Below are positions 52,165 to 60,578 of a stretch of DNA of 64,000 nt, piece after piece. Source of the stretch: Clostridia bacterium (GTDB lineage Bacteria; Bacillota; Clostridia; Oscillospirales; Acutalibacteraceae); the NCBI GenBank assembly GCA_017622555.1, contig JAGAQV010000022.1, positions 1-64,000 on the forward strand, written 5' to 3'. A program made the translations under genes and the position numbers. Position 1 is the stretch's first letter, and the number at the start of each line of letters is the position of its first letter. The notes below the pieces were generated by a model that saw nothing but the letters and a program-made list of their open reading frames with translations, had not been told where the DNA came from and made no database searches.

Positions 52165-53133
52165 ATGAAGATAAAAAATATCGAAATTAACGGATTTGCT
52201 GCCCTTGCTCCCATGGCGGGTGTTGCCGACAGAGCAATGAGGGAAATATGTGTAAAATACGGTGCAGGCTTTACGGTTGGTGAGCTTACAAGCTCTAAGG
52301 GTGTGTCGCTAGGCGATAAAAAGTCATTTGGACTTCTTGCTTGTTCGGATAATGAACGTCCAACCGCTTCACAGCTTTTTGGCTGTGAGCCCGAAACCAT
52401 GGCAGATGCCGCACAAAAGGCATTGGCTTTCAAGCCTGATTTTATTGATATAAACATGGGCTGTCCCGCACCTAAGGTTGCGGGGAACGGTGGGGGAAGT
52501 GCGTTAATGCGTGACCCTGTTTTAGCTGAAAAAATTGTAAAAGCAGTTGTAAATGCGGTGGATATTCCTGTAACAGTTAAAATGCGTACAGGGTGGGACA
52601 GCGACAATTTGACCGCTGTGGAATTGGCAAAAAGGTGCGAGAATGCAGGCGCTTCAATGCTTACCGTTCACGGTAGAACAAGGGTGCAAATGTATGCACC
52701 GGGTATTGATTTTAGCACCATAAAAGCGGTTAAAAATGCAGTTAAAATTCCTGTGGTTGCAAACGGTGATATTACTGACGGTAAATCAGCCGAAAATATG
52801 CTTAAAATCACGGGTTGTGACTATTTAATGGTCGGCCGTGCAGCACAGGGAAATCCCTTTGTTTTCAGTGAAATTAATGCCTTTTTAAATGGTGAAGGCT
52901 ATACGCCGCCAACCCTTGAAAAACGCTTTAATGTACTGCTTGAACAGGTAAATTTAATGCTTAAATATAAGGACCCGCACAATGCAATTTTAGAATCCCG
53001 AAAGCATACCGCTTGGTATATGACGGGGCTCAAAGGTGCCGCAAATCTTCGACGTATGTGTGGGGAAATTTCAAGCGTTTCGGATATTGAAAAAATTATT
53101 GATTTAGCCCTTGAACAAAACAGGGATTTATGA
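52165..53133 (+). CDS. dusB: tRNA-dihydrouridine synthase
   Basis: Reduces uridines in tRNA D-loops using FMN. The 322-residue protein has NGFAALAPMAGVADRAMRE, the catalytic Cys in DINMGCPAPKVAGNGGGSALM (about residue 100), TVKMRTGWD, TVHGRTRVQMY and ANGDITDG. It matches DusB in length, and in the N-terminal MKIKNIEINGF. The start codon lacks a ribosome binding site and lies seven bases after a perfect -10 box, so the mRNA is predicted to be leaderless. yebC follows after 31 bases and a palindrome. Confidence 0.94.
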   Translation: MKIKNIEINGFAALAPMAGVADRAMREICVKYGAGFTVGELTSSKGVSLGDKKSFGLLACSDNERPTASQLFGCEPETMADAAQKALAFKPDFIDINMGCPAPKVAGNGGGSALMRDPVLAEKIVKAVVNAVDIPVTVKMRTGWDSDNLTAVELAKRCENAGASMLTVHGRTRVQMYAPGIDFSTIKAVKNAVKIPVVANGDITDGKSAENMLKITGCDYLMVGRAAQGNPFVFSEINAFLNGEGYTPPTLEKRFNVLLEQVNLMLKYKDPHNAILESRKHTAWYMTGLKGAANLRRMCGEISSVSDIEKIIDLALEQNRDL

Positions 53134-53164
53134 TATTATCATAAGGTTGAAAGGATGATATATA

Positions 53165-53896
53165 ATGTCAGGACATTCTAAATGGAGCAATATTAAACGT
53201 AAAAAGGAAAAAACTGATGCCGCAAAGGCTAAGGTTTTCACTAAAATTGGTCGTGAAATTGCAGTTATCGTTAAACAGGGCGGTGCAAACCCCGCTGAAA
53301 ACAGCAAGCTAAAGGATGCTATTGCAAAGGCAAAGGCTGCAAACGTGCCCAATGAAAATATTGAAAGAATTATTAAAAAAGCCGCAGGTGAGGGCGATGA
53401 CGCAAACTATGAAGAGCTTATTTACGAGGGCTACGGTCCTTGCGGTGTTGCGGTAGTTGTTGAAACCCTTACCGATAACCGCAACCGTACTGCAGGTGAA
53501 ATGCGCCATTATTTTGATAAATGCGGCGGTAACCTTGGTCAGTCAGGCTCGGTTATGTTTATGTTTGACCGTAAGGGTATTATTGTAATTGAAGGCGAAG
53601 GGCTCAATGAAGATACCGTTATGGAGGATGCTTTAGAAGCCGGCGCAGAGGACTTTGAATTTGACGGTGAAATTTTTGAAATTTCGACTTCACCTAACGA
53701 TTTAGGCTTAGTTCGTGATGCGCTTGAAGAAAAGGGCTATAATTTCTTATCGGCCGAGGTTTCTTACGTTCCACAAACTATGAGCACTATTGATGACAGT
53801 GAAATGGTTGTAAAAATGGAAAAGCTTATTGATATGCTTGAAGAAAATGATGACGTTCAGGCTGTATGGCATAACTGGGAGATGCCCGAAGAATAA
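53165..53896 (+). CDS. yebC: YebC/PmpR-family protein
   Basis: A 243-residue protein of the YebC/TACO1 family, recently linked to translation of proline-rich stretches and long known as putative transcriptional regulators. MSGHSKWSNIKRKKEKTDAAKAK is the standard N-terminus, with CGGNLGQSGSVMFMFDRKG and ISTSPNDLGLVRDALEEKGY later. GAAAGGATGATATATA precedes the ATG. A palindrome TTATGATATTATCATAA lies between dusB and this gene. Confidence 0.95.
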   Translation: MSGHSKWSNIKRKKEKTDAAKAKVFTKIGREIAVIVKQGGANPAENSKLKDAIAKAKAANVPNENIERIIKKAAGEGDDANYEELIYEGYGPCGVAVVVETLTDNRNRTAGEMRHYFDKCGGNLGQSGSVMFMFDRKGIIVIEGEGLNEDTVMEDALEAGAEDFEFDGEIFEISTSPNDLGLVRDALEEKGYNFLSAEVSYVPQTMSTIDDSEMVVKMEKLIDMLEENDDVQAVWHNWEMPEE

Positions 53897-53898
53897 TA

Positions 53899-53928
53899 GA
53901 AAAAGCACCTCTGCGGAGGTGCTTTTTG
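53899..53928 (+). terminator. Terminator of dusB-yebC
   Basis: AAAAGCACCTC against GAGGTGCTTTT with TTTTGTT after it. Confidence 0.92.
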
Positions 53929-53953
53929 TTAAGGGTTGTTGTGATAAAATCAT

Positions 53954-54115
53954 AGTTTATCGCTAACGCGATTAAATAATAAATAAGAAAGAATAAAGAA
54001 TAAAATCGGTGTCGGCTATGCCGACAAATTTATATATCGTGCCGTAGGCACACATTTTTTATTATTTATTATTTCTTCTTTATTCTTTTGGGCCTTCGGC
54101 CCTATAAATTTGAAT
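53954..54115. repeat. MITE-like nested palindromic repeat, copy 2 (inverted relative to copy 1)
   Basis: The core 53987-54094 is, as reverse complement, almost base for base the core of 2290-2395: the GTGCC-TAC-GGCAC hairpin, the GTCGGC palindrome next to ACACCGATTTTATTC, and the A/T-rich arms. Ends are diverged (GTTTATCG at the left, GGGCCTTCGGCCC hairpin at the right). No gene in the interval 53929-54159. Confidence 0.75.
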
Positions 54116-54159
54116 TTATCTTATCCCAAAAATTACATAATAAAATTTTTGCTTTGTGG

Positions 54160-54188
54160 TTGCAATTGAAAATGAGGTGTTGTATAAT
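54160..54188 (+). promoter_or_regulatory. Promoter of the DUF3048 lipoprotein gene
   Basis: TTGCAA (54160-54165), 17 bases, TATAAT (54183-54188). Confidence 0.8.
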
Positions 54189-54222
54189 ACAATATATAGT
54201 GTATTCAGCGGAGGTTTAATTT

Positions 54223-55257
54223 ATGTTTAAAAAAATATTTTCGGCGCTTTTATGTATAGCGCTTTTACTGTGTATGGCGGCTTGCGGTACTACCGACACA
54301 AATTCGGAAGCTAGTAGTGATTCGGCGTCAAATAACGAGGTTGCGCCCGTAAAATATGTTAACCCCCTAACAGGTGTTCAAGATATTGAACAAGAGGAAG
54401 TTACATACCGTCGTCCAGTTGCGGTTATGATTAATAATATTAACATTGCACAAAAGGTGCAGACAGGTCTTTCTCAGGCCGATATTGTTTATGAAACCGA
54501 GGTTGAGGGCGGTATTACTCGTCTTTTGGCAGTTTATCAGGATATAACAAAGGTTGAAAAATTCGGCACAGTTCGTTCCGCACGGTACCCTTATGTTGAC
54601 TTGGCGATGGGTCACAGCGCAATTTATGTTCACCACGGTCAAGATAATACATACTGTGCACCTCACCTTAAGGATACACAGGCCTTTACACTTGGTGAAA
54701 ACAATGCGGGTGAGCGCATTAAAAACGGTTTAGCCATTGAACACACTCTTTACGGTGACGGTGCTAAGCTTTGGAACTGGTTTGGCAAGAAAACCAAGTT
54801 TGATTTGGATTTAGATGCTGTCAGAACCTGGCAAGATTTCACAAAGGAAGATGAAAGCCTTACACTTGAAAGCGTTGCTACAAAGGTTTCGGTTCCGTTC
54901 TCGGGCAGCTATAATTCTGTATTTAAATATGATGCAGCAAATCAAAAATACGTAAGATATTTCAAAAACACCGAACGTCTGGATTATTATACGAACAAAA
55001 ACGAATGCTTTAAAAACGTTTTCGTGCTTATTACTGATATTACAAACTATCCCGACGGTTATCACAGAAAGGTTGCTCTTCAGTCAGGTAAGGGCTGGTA
55101 CTGTGTAAACGGTAGCTATATGCCTATTCTTTGGAGCAAGGGCGAAGCTTCGGATTCATTTAAGTTTACCGATACAAACGGTAATCAAATAAAAGTTAAT
55201 CAGGGTAATTCTTGGGTGTGCATTGCCAAGAAGGGTATAAACGTTACATTTGAATAA
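54223..55257 (+). CDS. DUF3048 (YerB-like) lipoprotein
   Basis: A 344-residue secreted lipoprotein. The signal peptide ends in lipobox MAAC with Cys21, followed by a Ser/Asn/Asp-rich spacer. The body has the DUF3048 pattern: NPLTGVQ, RRPVAVMINN, GLSQADIVYETEVEGGITRLLAVYQ, KFGTVRSARYPYVDLAMG and GKGWYCVNGSYMPILWSKG near the C-terminus. YerB of B. subtilis belongs here; the function is unknown. Own promoter and terminator; GGAGG precedes the ATG. Confidence 0.9.
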   Translation: MFKKIFSALLCIALLLCMAACGTTDTNSEASSDSASNNEVAPVKYVNPLTGVQDIEQEEVTYRRPVAVMINNINIAQKVQTGLSQADIVYETEVEGGITRLLAVYQDITKVEKFGTVRSARYPYVDLAMGHSAIYVHHGQDNTYCAPHLKDTQAFTLGENNAGERIKNGLAIEHTLYGDGAKLWNWFGKKTKFDLDLDAVRTWQDFTKEDESLTLESVATKVSVPFSGSYNSVFKYDAANQKYVRYFKNTERLDYYTNKNECFKNVFVLITDITNYPDGYHRKVALQSGKGWYCVNGSYMPILWSKGEASDSFKFTDTNGNQIKVNQGNSWVCIAKKGINVTFE

Positions 55258-55264
55258 GTTTTAA

Positions 55265-55294
55265 ATAAAAGTCGCAATTGCGGCTTTTATTTTT
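55265..55294 (+). terminator. Terminator of the DUF3048 gene
   Basis: AAAAGTCGC against GCGGCTTTT (one G-T pair) followed by ATTTTTTT. Confidence 0.85.
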
Positions 55295-55320
55295 TTACTA
55301 TTTTTTGTTACAAGTTACTA

Positions 55321-55349
55321 TTGATATTTCGTACGCACGGGTATATAAT
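55321..55349 (+). promoter_or_regulatory. Promoter of the antiporter gene
   Basis: TTGATA (55321-55326), 17 bases, TATAAT (55344-55349). Confidence 0.8.
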
Positions 55350-55391
55350 CTATGAGTTAAAAATGTTTTTTTAGATAGAGGCGTATTATTA

Positions 55392-56723
55392 ATGCAAATT
55401 TTAGTAACTCTTTCAGTAGCAATTGTGGCGGGTCTTTTAATGTCACGCATTACTAAGCTTTTTAAATTGCCTGCAGTTACGGCTTATCTTATTGCGGGTC
55501 TAATTGTTGGCCCTTTCCTTTTGGGCGGCATTGATTTTTCATTTTTAAATATAGGCTTTTCACACATAGGATTTTCTCCAGAGGATTTTGGCCTTACAGG
55601 CGGTGAAAAGAACGTTGCACTTGAAGTGTTAAGCAGTGTTGCGCTTGGCTTTATTGCCTTTGCAATTGGTAATGAATTCCGCGTTAGTGATCTTAAGGCT
55701 ATTGGCAAGCAGGCCTTTGTTATAGGTATTTTACAGGCTGTTGCCGCAACTATTTTGGTTGATGCTGCACTTATTGGTCTTCACTTTTTAATGCCTAACG
55801 TTTTATCGGTTTCAAATGCAATAATTTTAGGCGCAATTGCTTCTGCTACAGCCCCTGCGGCAACCTTAATGGTTGTAAGGCAGTATAAAGCAAAGGGTAA
55901 GCTTACCGACTTGCTTTTACCTATAGTTGCTTTGGACGACGCTGTTGGTTTAATAATTTTTTCAGTTTCTTTTGGCGTGGCCCGCGCCATTGAAAGCGGC
56001 AAAGCAAACGTAATTTCAATGGTTGTAAATCCTTTAATTGAAGTGGTTTTATCGCTTTTACTCGGCGCATTTATGGGTTGGATTTTTACCGCTTGTGAAA
56101 AGATTTTCCATTCAGGCTCAAAGCGTATGTCACTTTCCATCAGCTTTGTTTTGCTAACCGTTGCAATTTCAATGCTTAAAATTGATTTAGGTGAAATTCA
56201 TATTGGCTTCTCATCACTTTTGGTTTGTATGATGCTTGGCACGGTATTTTGCAATTTGTGTGATTTTTCGGCCGATATTATGGACCGTGCAGATAAATGG
56301 ACAGCTCCGTTGTTTGTAATGTTCTTTGTGTTAAGCGGCGCAGAGCTAAGACTTGATATTTTGGCTGATGTCTGGGTGCTTATTATTGGTGCTGTGTATA
56401 TCATCAGCCGTTCGGCAGGTAAATATATTGGCGCGTTTTTCTCGGCCAAGCTTGTTAAGTGCGAGTCAAAAATCCAAAAATATCTCGGTATTACCTTGTT
56501 ACCACAGGCAGGTGTTGCCATTGGTATGTCGGCAATTGTTATCGAAACAATGGGCGCCGAAGGTGTTTTGGTGCGAAATATAATTTTGTTCTCGGTACTT
56601 ATTTACGAGCTTATCGGACCAATGCTTACTAAAATTGCTCTTACCAAAGCGGGTGATATTAAAGAAAAGACCACCGAAGGCTTTAACCGTAAGGAATTTT
56701 TGGAAAAACAAAACATTAAATAA
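55392..56723 (+). CDS. CPA2-family cation:proton antiporter
   Basis: A 443-residue membrane protein with about 12 helices and no cytoplasmic TrkA-N domain. The typical features are LPAVTAYLIAGLIVGPFLLG at the start, ATAPAATLMVVRQYKAKG and LDDAVGLIIFS with a conserved Asp pair (about residues 177-178). It probably exchanges Na+ or K+ for protons. A strong -10 promoter lies upstream; the ribosome binding site is weak (GATAGAGGCG). Single-gene unit with a terminator. Confidence 0.88.
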   Translation: MQILVTLSVAIVAGLLMSRITKLFKLPAVTAYLIAGLIVGPFLLGGIDFSFLNIGFSHIGFSPEDFGLTGGEKNVALEVLSSVALGFIAFAIGNEFRVSDLKAIGKQAFVIGILQAVAATILVDAALIGLHFLMPNVLSVSNAIILGAIASATAPAATLMVVRQYKAKGKLTDLLLPIVALDDAVGLIIFSVSFGVARAIESGKANVISMVVNPLIEVVLSLLLGAFMGWIFTACEKIFHSGSKRMSLSISFVLLTVAISMLKIDLGEIHIGFSSLLVCMMLGTVFCNLCDFSADIMDRADKWTAPLFVMFFVLSGAELRLDILADVWVLIIGAVYIISRSAGKYIGAFFSAKLVKCESKIQKYLGITLLPQAGVAIGMSAIVIETMGAEGVLVRNIILFSVLIYELIGPMLTKIALTKAGDIKEKTTEGFNRKEFLEKQNIK

Positions 56724-56727
56724 AATT

Positions 56728-56761
56728 AAAAATCCCGTAACAAGCGTTACGGGATTTTTGT
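56728..56761. terminator. Bidirectional terminator between antiporter and lysA
   Basis: AAAAATCCCGTAAC against GTTACGGGATTTTT with a four-base loop. Confidence 0.93.
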
Positions 56762-58057
56762 TTATACATCAAGTGAGCATATATCTTCTATGGTTTCTCG
56801 TTTAACGGCTATATAATCGCCCTTGTCTGATAGCATTACAACAGGTGGGCGGGGGATGCGGTTATAGTTTGAAGCCATTGAATAGTTATAGGCACCGGTT
56901 GTCAGCACGGCTAAAATTTCGTTGCGGTTTGGCTTTGGAATTAAAACGTCGTTTTGAATAATGTCGCCCGATTCACAACACCTGCCTGCAATTGTTGCTT
57001 TAAAGTCAGCCTTATCATCTGCACGGGATGCAAGCATTACGGTGTAAGGCGATTCATAAAGCGCAAAACGAGGGTTGTCGGGCATACCGCCGTCAATTGA
57101 TACGTAATTTTTATAGCACTTAATTTCTTTGACTGAGCCAACGGTATAAAGTGTCATACCTGCATCAGCTACAATGCTACGTCCGGGCTCCATCGCAATT
57201 TTGGGAACAGCTATATTAAGCTCGGTGCATTTTTTGTTAATAGCCGCCGCAACTTCACCGATTTTTTTATCTAAATTAAGGATGGGCTGTTCCGATAAGT
57301 ATTTAACCCCAAAACCGCCGCCTAAATTTAAAATATCGGCTGTGTAGCCTAAAGTGTTTTGAATGTGAGCGATAAATTCAAGCATTAATTCGGCTGCCAT
57401 AACGAACGGGTCAGATTCAAAAATTTGTGACCCAATATGACAATGAAAGCCGCAAAGGGTAATGTTTTCGCATTTTAAAACGGCTTCTACTGCCTCGTCA
57501 GCCATACCTGTTGCAATTGCAAAACCAAATTTAGAATCAACATTACCTGTTGAAATTTTTTGGTGGGTGTGGGTGTCAATACCGGGGGTTATACGAAGTA
57601 ACGCCTTTTGAACAATACCTTTTTCTTTTGCGATAAGGTTTACGGCTTCAATTTCTTCAAAATTGTCAATCACAAAATAACCAACGCCACTGTCTATTGC
57701 GAAGGCAATATCACAGTCGGTTTTATTGTTGCCGTGGAAAAAGCAATGTGACATATTAAACCCAGCCGATTTTGCGGTGTGAATTTCACCCATTGATACG
57801 GCATCAATGCACATACCCTCATCTTGCATAATGCGGTAAATTTGCTTACATGAAAAGGACTTACTTGCAAATTCGGGGTTTGAGCCTAAGGGAAAATATT
57901 TGGCAAATGCAGTTTTATATTCGTTAATATGCTGACGGATTTTATTTTCATCCATAAGGTAAAGCGGTGTGCCGTATTTTGCGGCTAAATCCACCGTATC
58001 AAACCCTGCAAACTGCAGGTGACCCTTTTTGTTTACCGTGATGTTATCACAAATCAT
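56762..58057 (-). CDS. lysA: Diaminopimelate decarboxylase
   Basis: Last step of lysine synthesis (meso-DAP to lysine, PLP-dependent). The 431-residue protein has the PLP lysine block in EFASKSFSCKQIYRIM (about residue 66), GFHCHIGSQI (about 200), LNLGGGFGVKY and the C-terminal CESGDIIQNDV with a Cys at the active site. It follows dapA after 17 bases and is under the same lysine riboswitch. Confidence 0.95.
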   Translation of the reverse strand: MICDNITVNKKGHLQFAGFDTVDLAAKYGTPLYLMDENKIRQHINEYKTAFAKYFPLGSNPEFASKSFSCKQIYRIMQDEGMCIDAVSMGEIHTAKSAGFNMSHCFFHGNNKTDCDIAFAIDSGVGYFVIDNFEEIEAVNLIAKEKGIVQKALLRITPGIDTHTHQKISTGNVDSKFGFAIATGMADEAVEAVLKCENITLCGFHCHIGSQIFESDPFVMAAELMLEFIAHIQNTLGYTADILNLGGGFGVKYLSEQPILNLDKKIGEVAAAINKKCTELNIAVPKIAMEPGRSIVADAGMTLYTVGSVKEIKCYKNYVSIDGGMPDNPRFALYESPYTVMLASRADDKADFKATIAGRCCESGDIIQNDVLIPKPNRNEILAVLTTGAYNYSMASNYNRIPRPPVVMLSDKGDYIAVKRETIEDICSLDV

Positions 58058-58074
58058 TTAAATGCTCCTAATAA

Positions 58075-58962
58075 TTAAATGTTAATTCCTGCTTTTTTCA
58101 TTTCTTCAAATAATACCTTGCGGTGATTTTCTTCCATAGGGGTTAAGGGGAGTCTTAAATAGTCCTCACACCAGCCCATTTTAGCCATTGCGGCCTTTAC
58201 GGGAATGGGGTTAACTTCGCTGAAAAGGGCATTGATAAGGGGAATATAATCGAGCTGCATTTTGGCAGCGCCCTTAATATCACCGTCAAAGAACTTTTTG
58301 CACATTAAAGCGCTTTCTTTAGGTAAAAGGTTTGAAAGAACTGAAATACAGCCCTTGCCGCCAACAGACATAATAGGAATAATTTGGTCGTCATTACCTG
58401 AATAAATGTCAATTTTATCGCCGCAAAGGTGAATGGTTTCAACAATTTTTGAAATATTACCGCTGGCGGCCTTCAAGGCAACAATGTTGGGGTGGTCAGC
58501 CAAAACAGCAACGGTTTCGGGCTCAAGACCAACGCCTGTACGGGAAGGTACGTCATATAAAATAACGGGAACGGTTGAATAATCGGCAATTTGGGTAAAC
58601 ATTTTTATAAGACCATTTTGTGTTGCCTTATTGTAATAAGGGGTAACAACCAAAATGGCGTCGGCGCCTGCCTCACAAGCGCAACGGGTGAGGTCAAGGG
58701 CGTATAACGTGTCGTTCGAGCCTGCGCCCGCAATGATAGGAACACGCTTGTTCGCATGCTTTACGGCAAAGGCAATAGCATCGCGGTGCTCGTCGTCGGT
58801 CATGGTTGAAGCCTCACCTGTGGTACCGCAAACAACAATAGCGTCAATACCCTCATCAATTTGCCAGTCAATAAGCTTTCCGAAAGCCTCGTAATCAATA
58901 CCGTTTTCGGTAATGGGGGTGATAATGGCGGTTGCCATACCTGTAAAAACTGTTTTTTTCAT
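58075..58962 (-). CDS. dapA: 4-hydroxy-tetrahydrodipicolinate synthase
   Basis: Condenses pyruvate with aspartate semialdehyde, the first committed step to DAP and lysine. The 295-residue TIM barrel has GTTGEASTMTDDEH, YYNKATQNGL, YDVPSRTGVGL and the Schiff-base region VALKAASGN (Lys near residue 162). GAAGTG-type site upstream. Controlled by an L-box leader ending in a terminator. Confidence 0.96.
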   Translation of the reverse strand: MKKTVFTGMATAIITPITENGIDYEAFGKLIDWQIDEGIDAIVVCGTTGEASTMTDDEHRDAIAFAVKHANKRVPIIAGAGSNDTLYALDLTRCACEAGADAILVVTPYYNKATQNGLIKMFTQIADYSTVPVILYDVPSRTGVGLEPETVAVLADHPNIVALKAASGNISKIVETIHLCGDKIDIYSGNDDQIIPIMSVGGKGCISVLSNLLPKESALMCKKFFDGDIKGAAKMQLDYIPLINALFSEVNPIPVKAAMAKMGWCEDYLRLPLTPMEENHRKVLFEEMKKAGINI

Positions 58963-58991
58963 TTTTAAACACTTCCTTAAAAAAGTACAAT

Positions 58992-59016
58992 AAAAAAATA
59001 GCCGATTGCTCGACTA
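58992..59016 (-). terminator. Riboswitch-controlled terminator of dapA-lysA
   Basis: On the minus strand TAGTCGA pairs with TCGGCTA (one G-T pair) around GCAA and is followed by seven T bases. It lies between the lysine aptamer and dapA. Confidence 0.85.
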
Positions 59017-59056
59017 CCAAAAAACACAACAAAACATAGAGATATTGTTATAATTT

Positions 59057-59215
59057 TGATAGCACTCCGCAAATGCGACAGTAAAGCGGATATTATTCCG
59101 AATTACCAAGAAGCTGCCTGCCGACAACAACTTTCGGCGGCGACCCCTTTCACAGTCACATTTTCCTGCCGGAATTTGCATTAACTGCTACTTTTGACCT
59201 ACCGCGCCTCTATCT
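59057..59215 (-). promoter_or_regulatory. Lysine riboswitch (L box)
   Basis: On the minus strand the aptamer runs from GATAGAGGCGCGG to GGAGTGCTATC, whose ends pair as P1. The conserved GTGAAAGGGG-TCGCCGCCGAAAG block (near 59122-59145) and the GGCAGGC region match the L-box consensus. It senses lysine and ends transcription of dapA-lysA when lysine is plentiful. Confidence 0.93.
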
Positions 59216-59225
59216 TATTGTCAAC

Positions 59226-59254
59226 AATGTACCACACAATTTTTGCTTTGTCAA
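59226..59254 (-). promoter_or_regulatory. Promoter of the L-box transcript
   Basis: On the minus strand TTGACA (59254-59249), 17 bases, TACATT (59231-59226), just before the aptamer. Confidence 0.8.
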
Positions 59255-59370
59255 GTTAAAGTAACTCTTTTGTAAAAAAAGTTTAAAAAAATAATAAAAA
59301 AATGTAGATTTTGTGATGTATATGTGTTAAAATATCTTGTAATATTTTTTTGATTCAAGGTGAAAATTAA

Positions 59371-60561
59371 ATGGAAAGAAAAGTCGGTACAGTATCCAGG
59401 GGTATTCGTTGCCCCATTATTCGCCAAGGTGACAACTTGGCTGAAATTGTAACCACAAGCGTTATTGAAGCTGCTGATAGTGAGGGCTTTGAGCTTCGTG
59501 ACCGTGACGTTGTTGCTATGACTGAATCTATAGTTGCACGTGCTCAAGGTAACTATGCTTCTATTGATGCTATTGCAAAGGATGTTAAGGAAAAATTCGG
59601 CGACAACACAATTGGCGTTATTTTCCCGATTTTGTCACGTAACCGTTTTTCAATTTGCTTAAAGGGCATTGCTAAGGGTGCTAAAAAAATTGTTTTAATG
59701 CTGGCATATCCCTCGGATGAGGTGGGTAATGAGCTTGCTGACTGGGATAAAATTGATGCTGCAGGCATTAATCCTTACGCTGATGTTTTATCACTTGAAC
59801 GTTACCGTGAAGTTTTCGGCGTGCATCCGCTCAGATTTACAGGCGTTGATTATGTTGGTTATTATAAAGAGCTTATCGAAAGCTGTGACTGTGAGGTCCA
59901 GATTATCTTTGCTAATCAGGCCAAGGCCATACTTGATTACACCGACTGTGTGTTAGCTTGTGATATTCACACCCGTGCCCGTACAAAGCGTCTTTTAAAG
60001 GAAGGCGGCGCTAAAATTGTTTATGGCATTGATGAAATTTTAAACAAATCGGTTGATGGCAGCGGATATAACGCAAAATTCGGTCTTTTGGGTTCTAATA
60101 AATCTACCGAAGACACTATTAAGCTTTTCCCGAACGAATGTAAGGATTTAGTTCTTGAAATCCAAGCAAAGCTTTTTGAAAAAACCGGTAAACACATTGA
60201 GGTAATGGTTTACGGCGATGGTGCCTTCAAAGACCCTCAGGGCAAAATTTGGGAGCTTGCAGACCCGTGCGTTTCTCCTGCATTTACCGATGGTCTTATA
60301 GGTACTCCAAACGAATTAAAGCTTAAATATTTGGCTGATAATGACTTTAAGGATTTGTCAGGTGAAGAACTAAAGGCTGCAATTTCAAAAAGTATTAAGG
60401 AAAAGCAGGAAAATTTGGTTGGCAATATGGCTTCTCAGGGTACAACACCCCGTCAGCTTACCGACCTTATCGGTTCACTTTGCGACTTAACCAGCGGTTC
60501 AGGTGATAAAGGTACCCCCGTTGTTTTGGTTCAAGGATATTTTGACAACTATACAAACTAA
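59371..60561 (+). CDS. Coenzyme F420-0:L-glutamate ligase-like (CofE family) protein
   Basis: A 396-residue protein. The N-terminal half has IRCPIIRQGDNLAEIV, LRDRDVVAMTESIVARAQGN and IFPILSRNRFSICLKGIAKGAKK, and the second half MVYGDGAFKDPQGKIWELADP. This fits the CofE fold, which adds glutamate to F420-0 by a GTP-dependent ATP-grasp-unlike mechanism, but no other F420 gene is in the window and Clostridia usually do not make F420. The substrate may differ. AAGGTG precedes the ATG. guaA follows after 17 bases and may share its transcript. Confidence 0.8.
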   Translation: MERKVGTVSRGIRCPIIRQGDNLAEIVTTSVIEAADSEGFELRDRDVVAMTESIVARAQGNYASIDAIAKDVKEKFGDNTIGVIFPILSRNRFSICLKGIAKGAKKIVLMLAYPSDEVGNELADWDKIDAAGINPYADVLSLERYREVFGVHPLRFTGVDYVGYYKELIESCDCEVQIIFANQAKAILDYTDCVLACDIHTRARTKRLLKEGGAKIVYGIDEILNKSVDGSGYNAKFGLLGSNKSTEDTIKLFPNECKDLVLEIQAKLFEKTGKHIEVMVYGDGAFKDPQGKIWELADPCVSPAFTDGLIGTPNELKLKYLADNDFKDLSGEELKAAISKSIKEKQENLVGNMASQGTTPRQLTDLIGSLCDLTSGSGDKGTPVVLVQGYFDNYTN

Positions 60562-60578
60562 GTGAAAGAGGTGCCCCT

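Noticed and set aside
53129..53147. Palindrome TTATGATATTATCATAA between dusB and yebC as a terminator
   Set aside because: A/T-only short stem with no T run; more likely a weak hairpin or chance palindrome.
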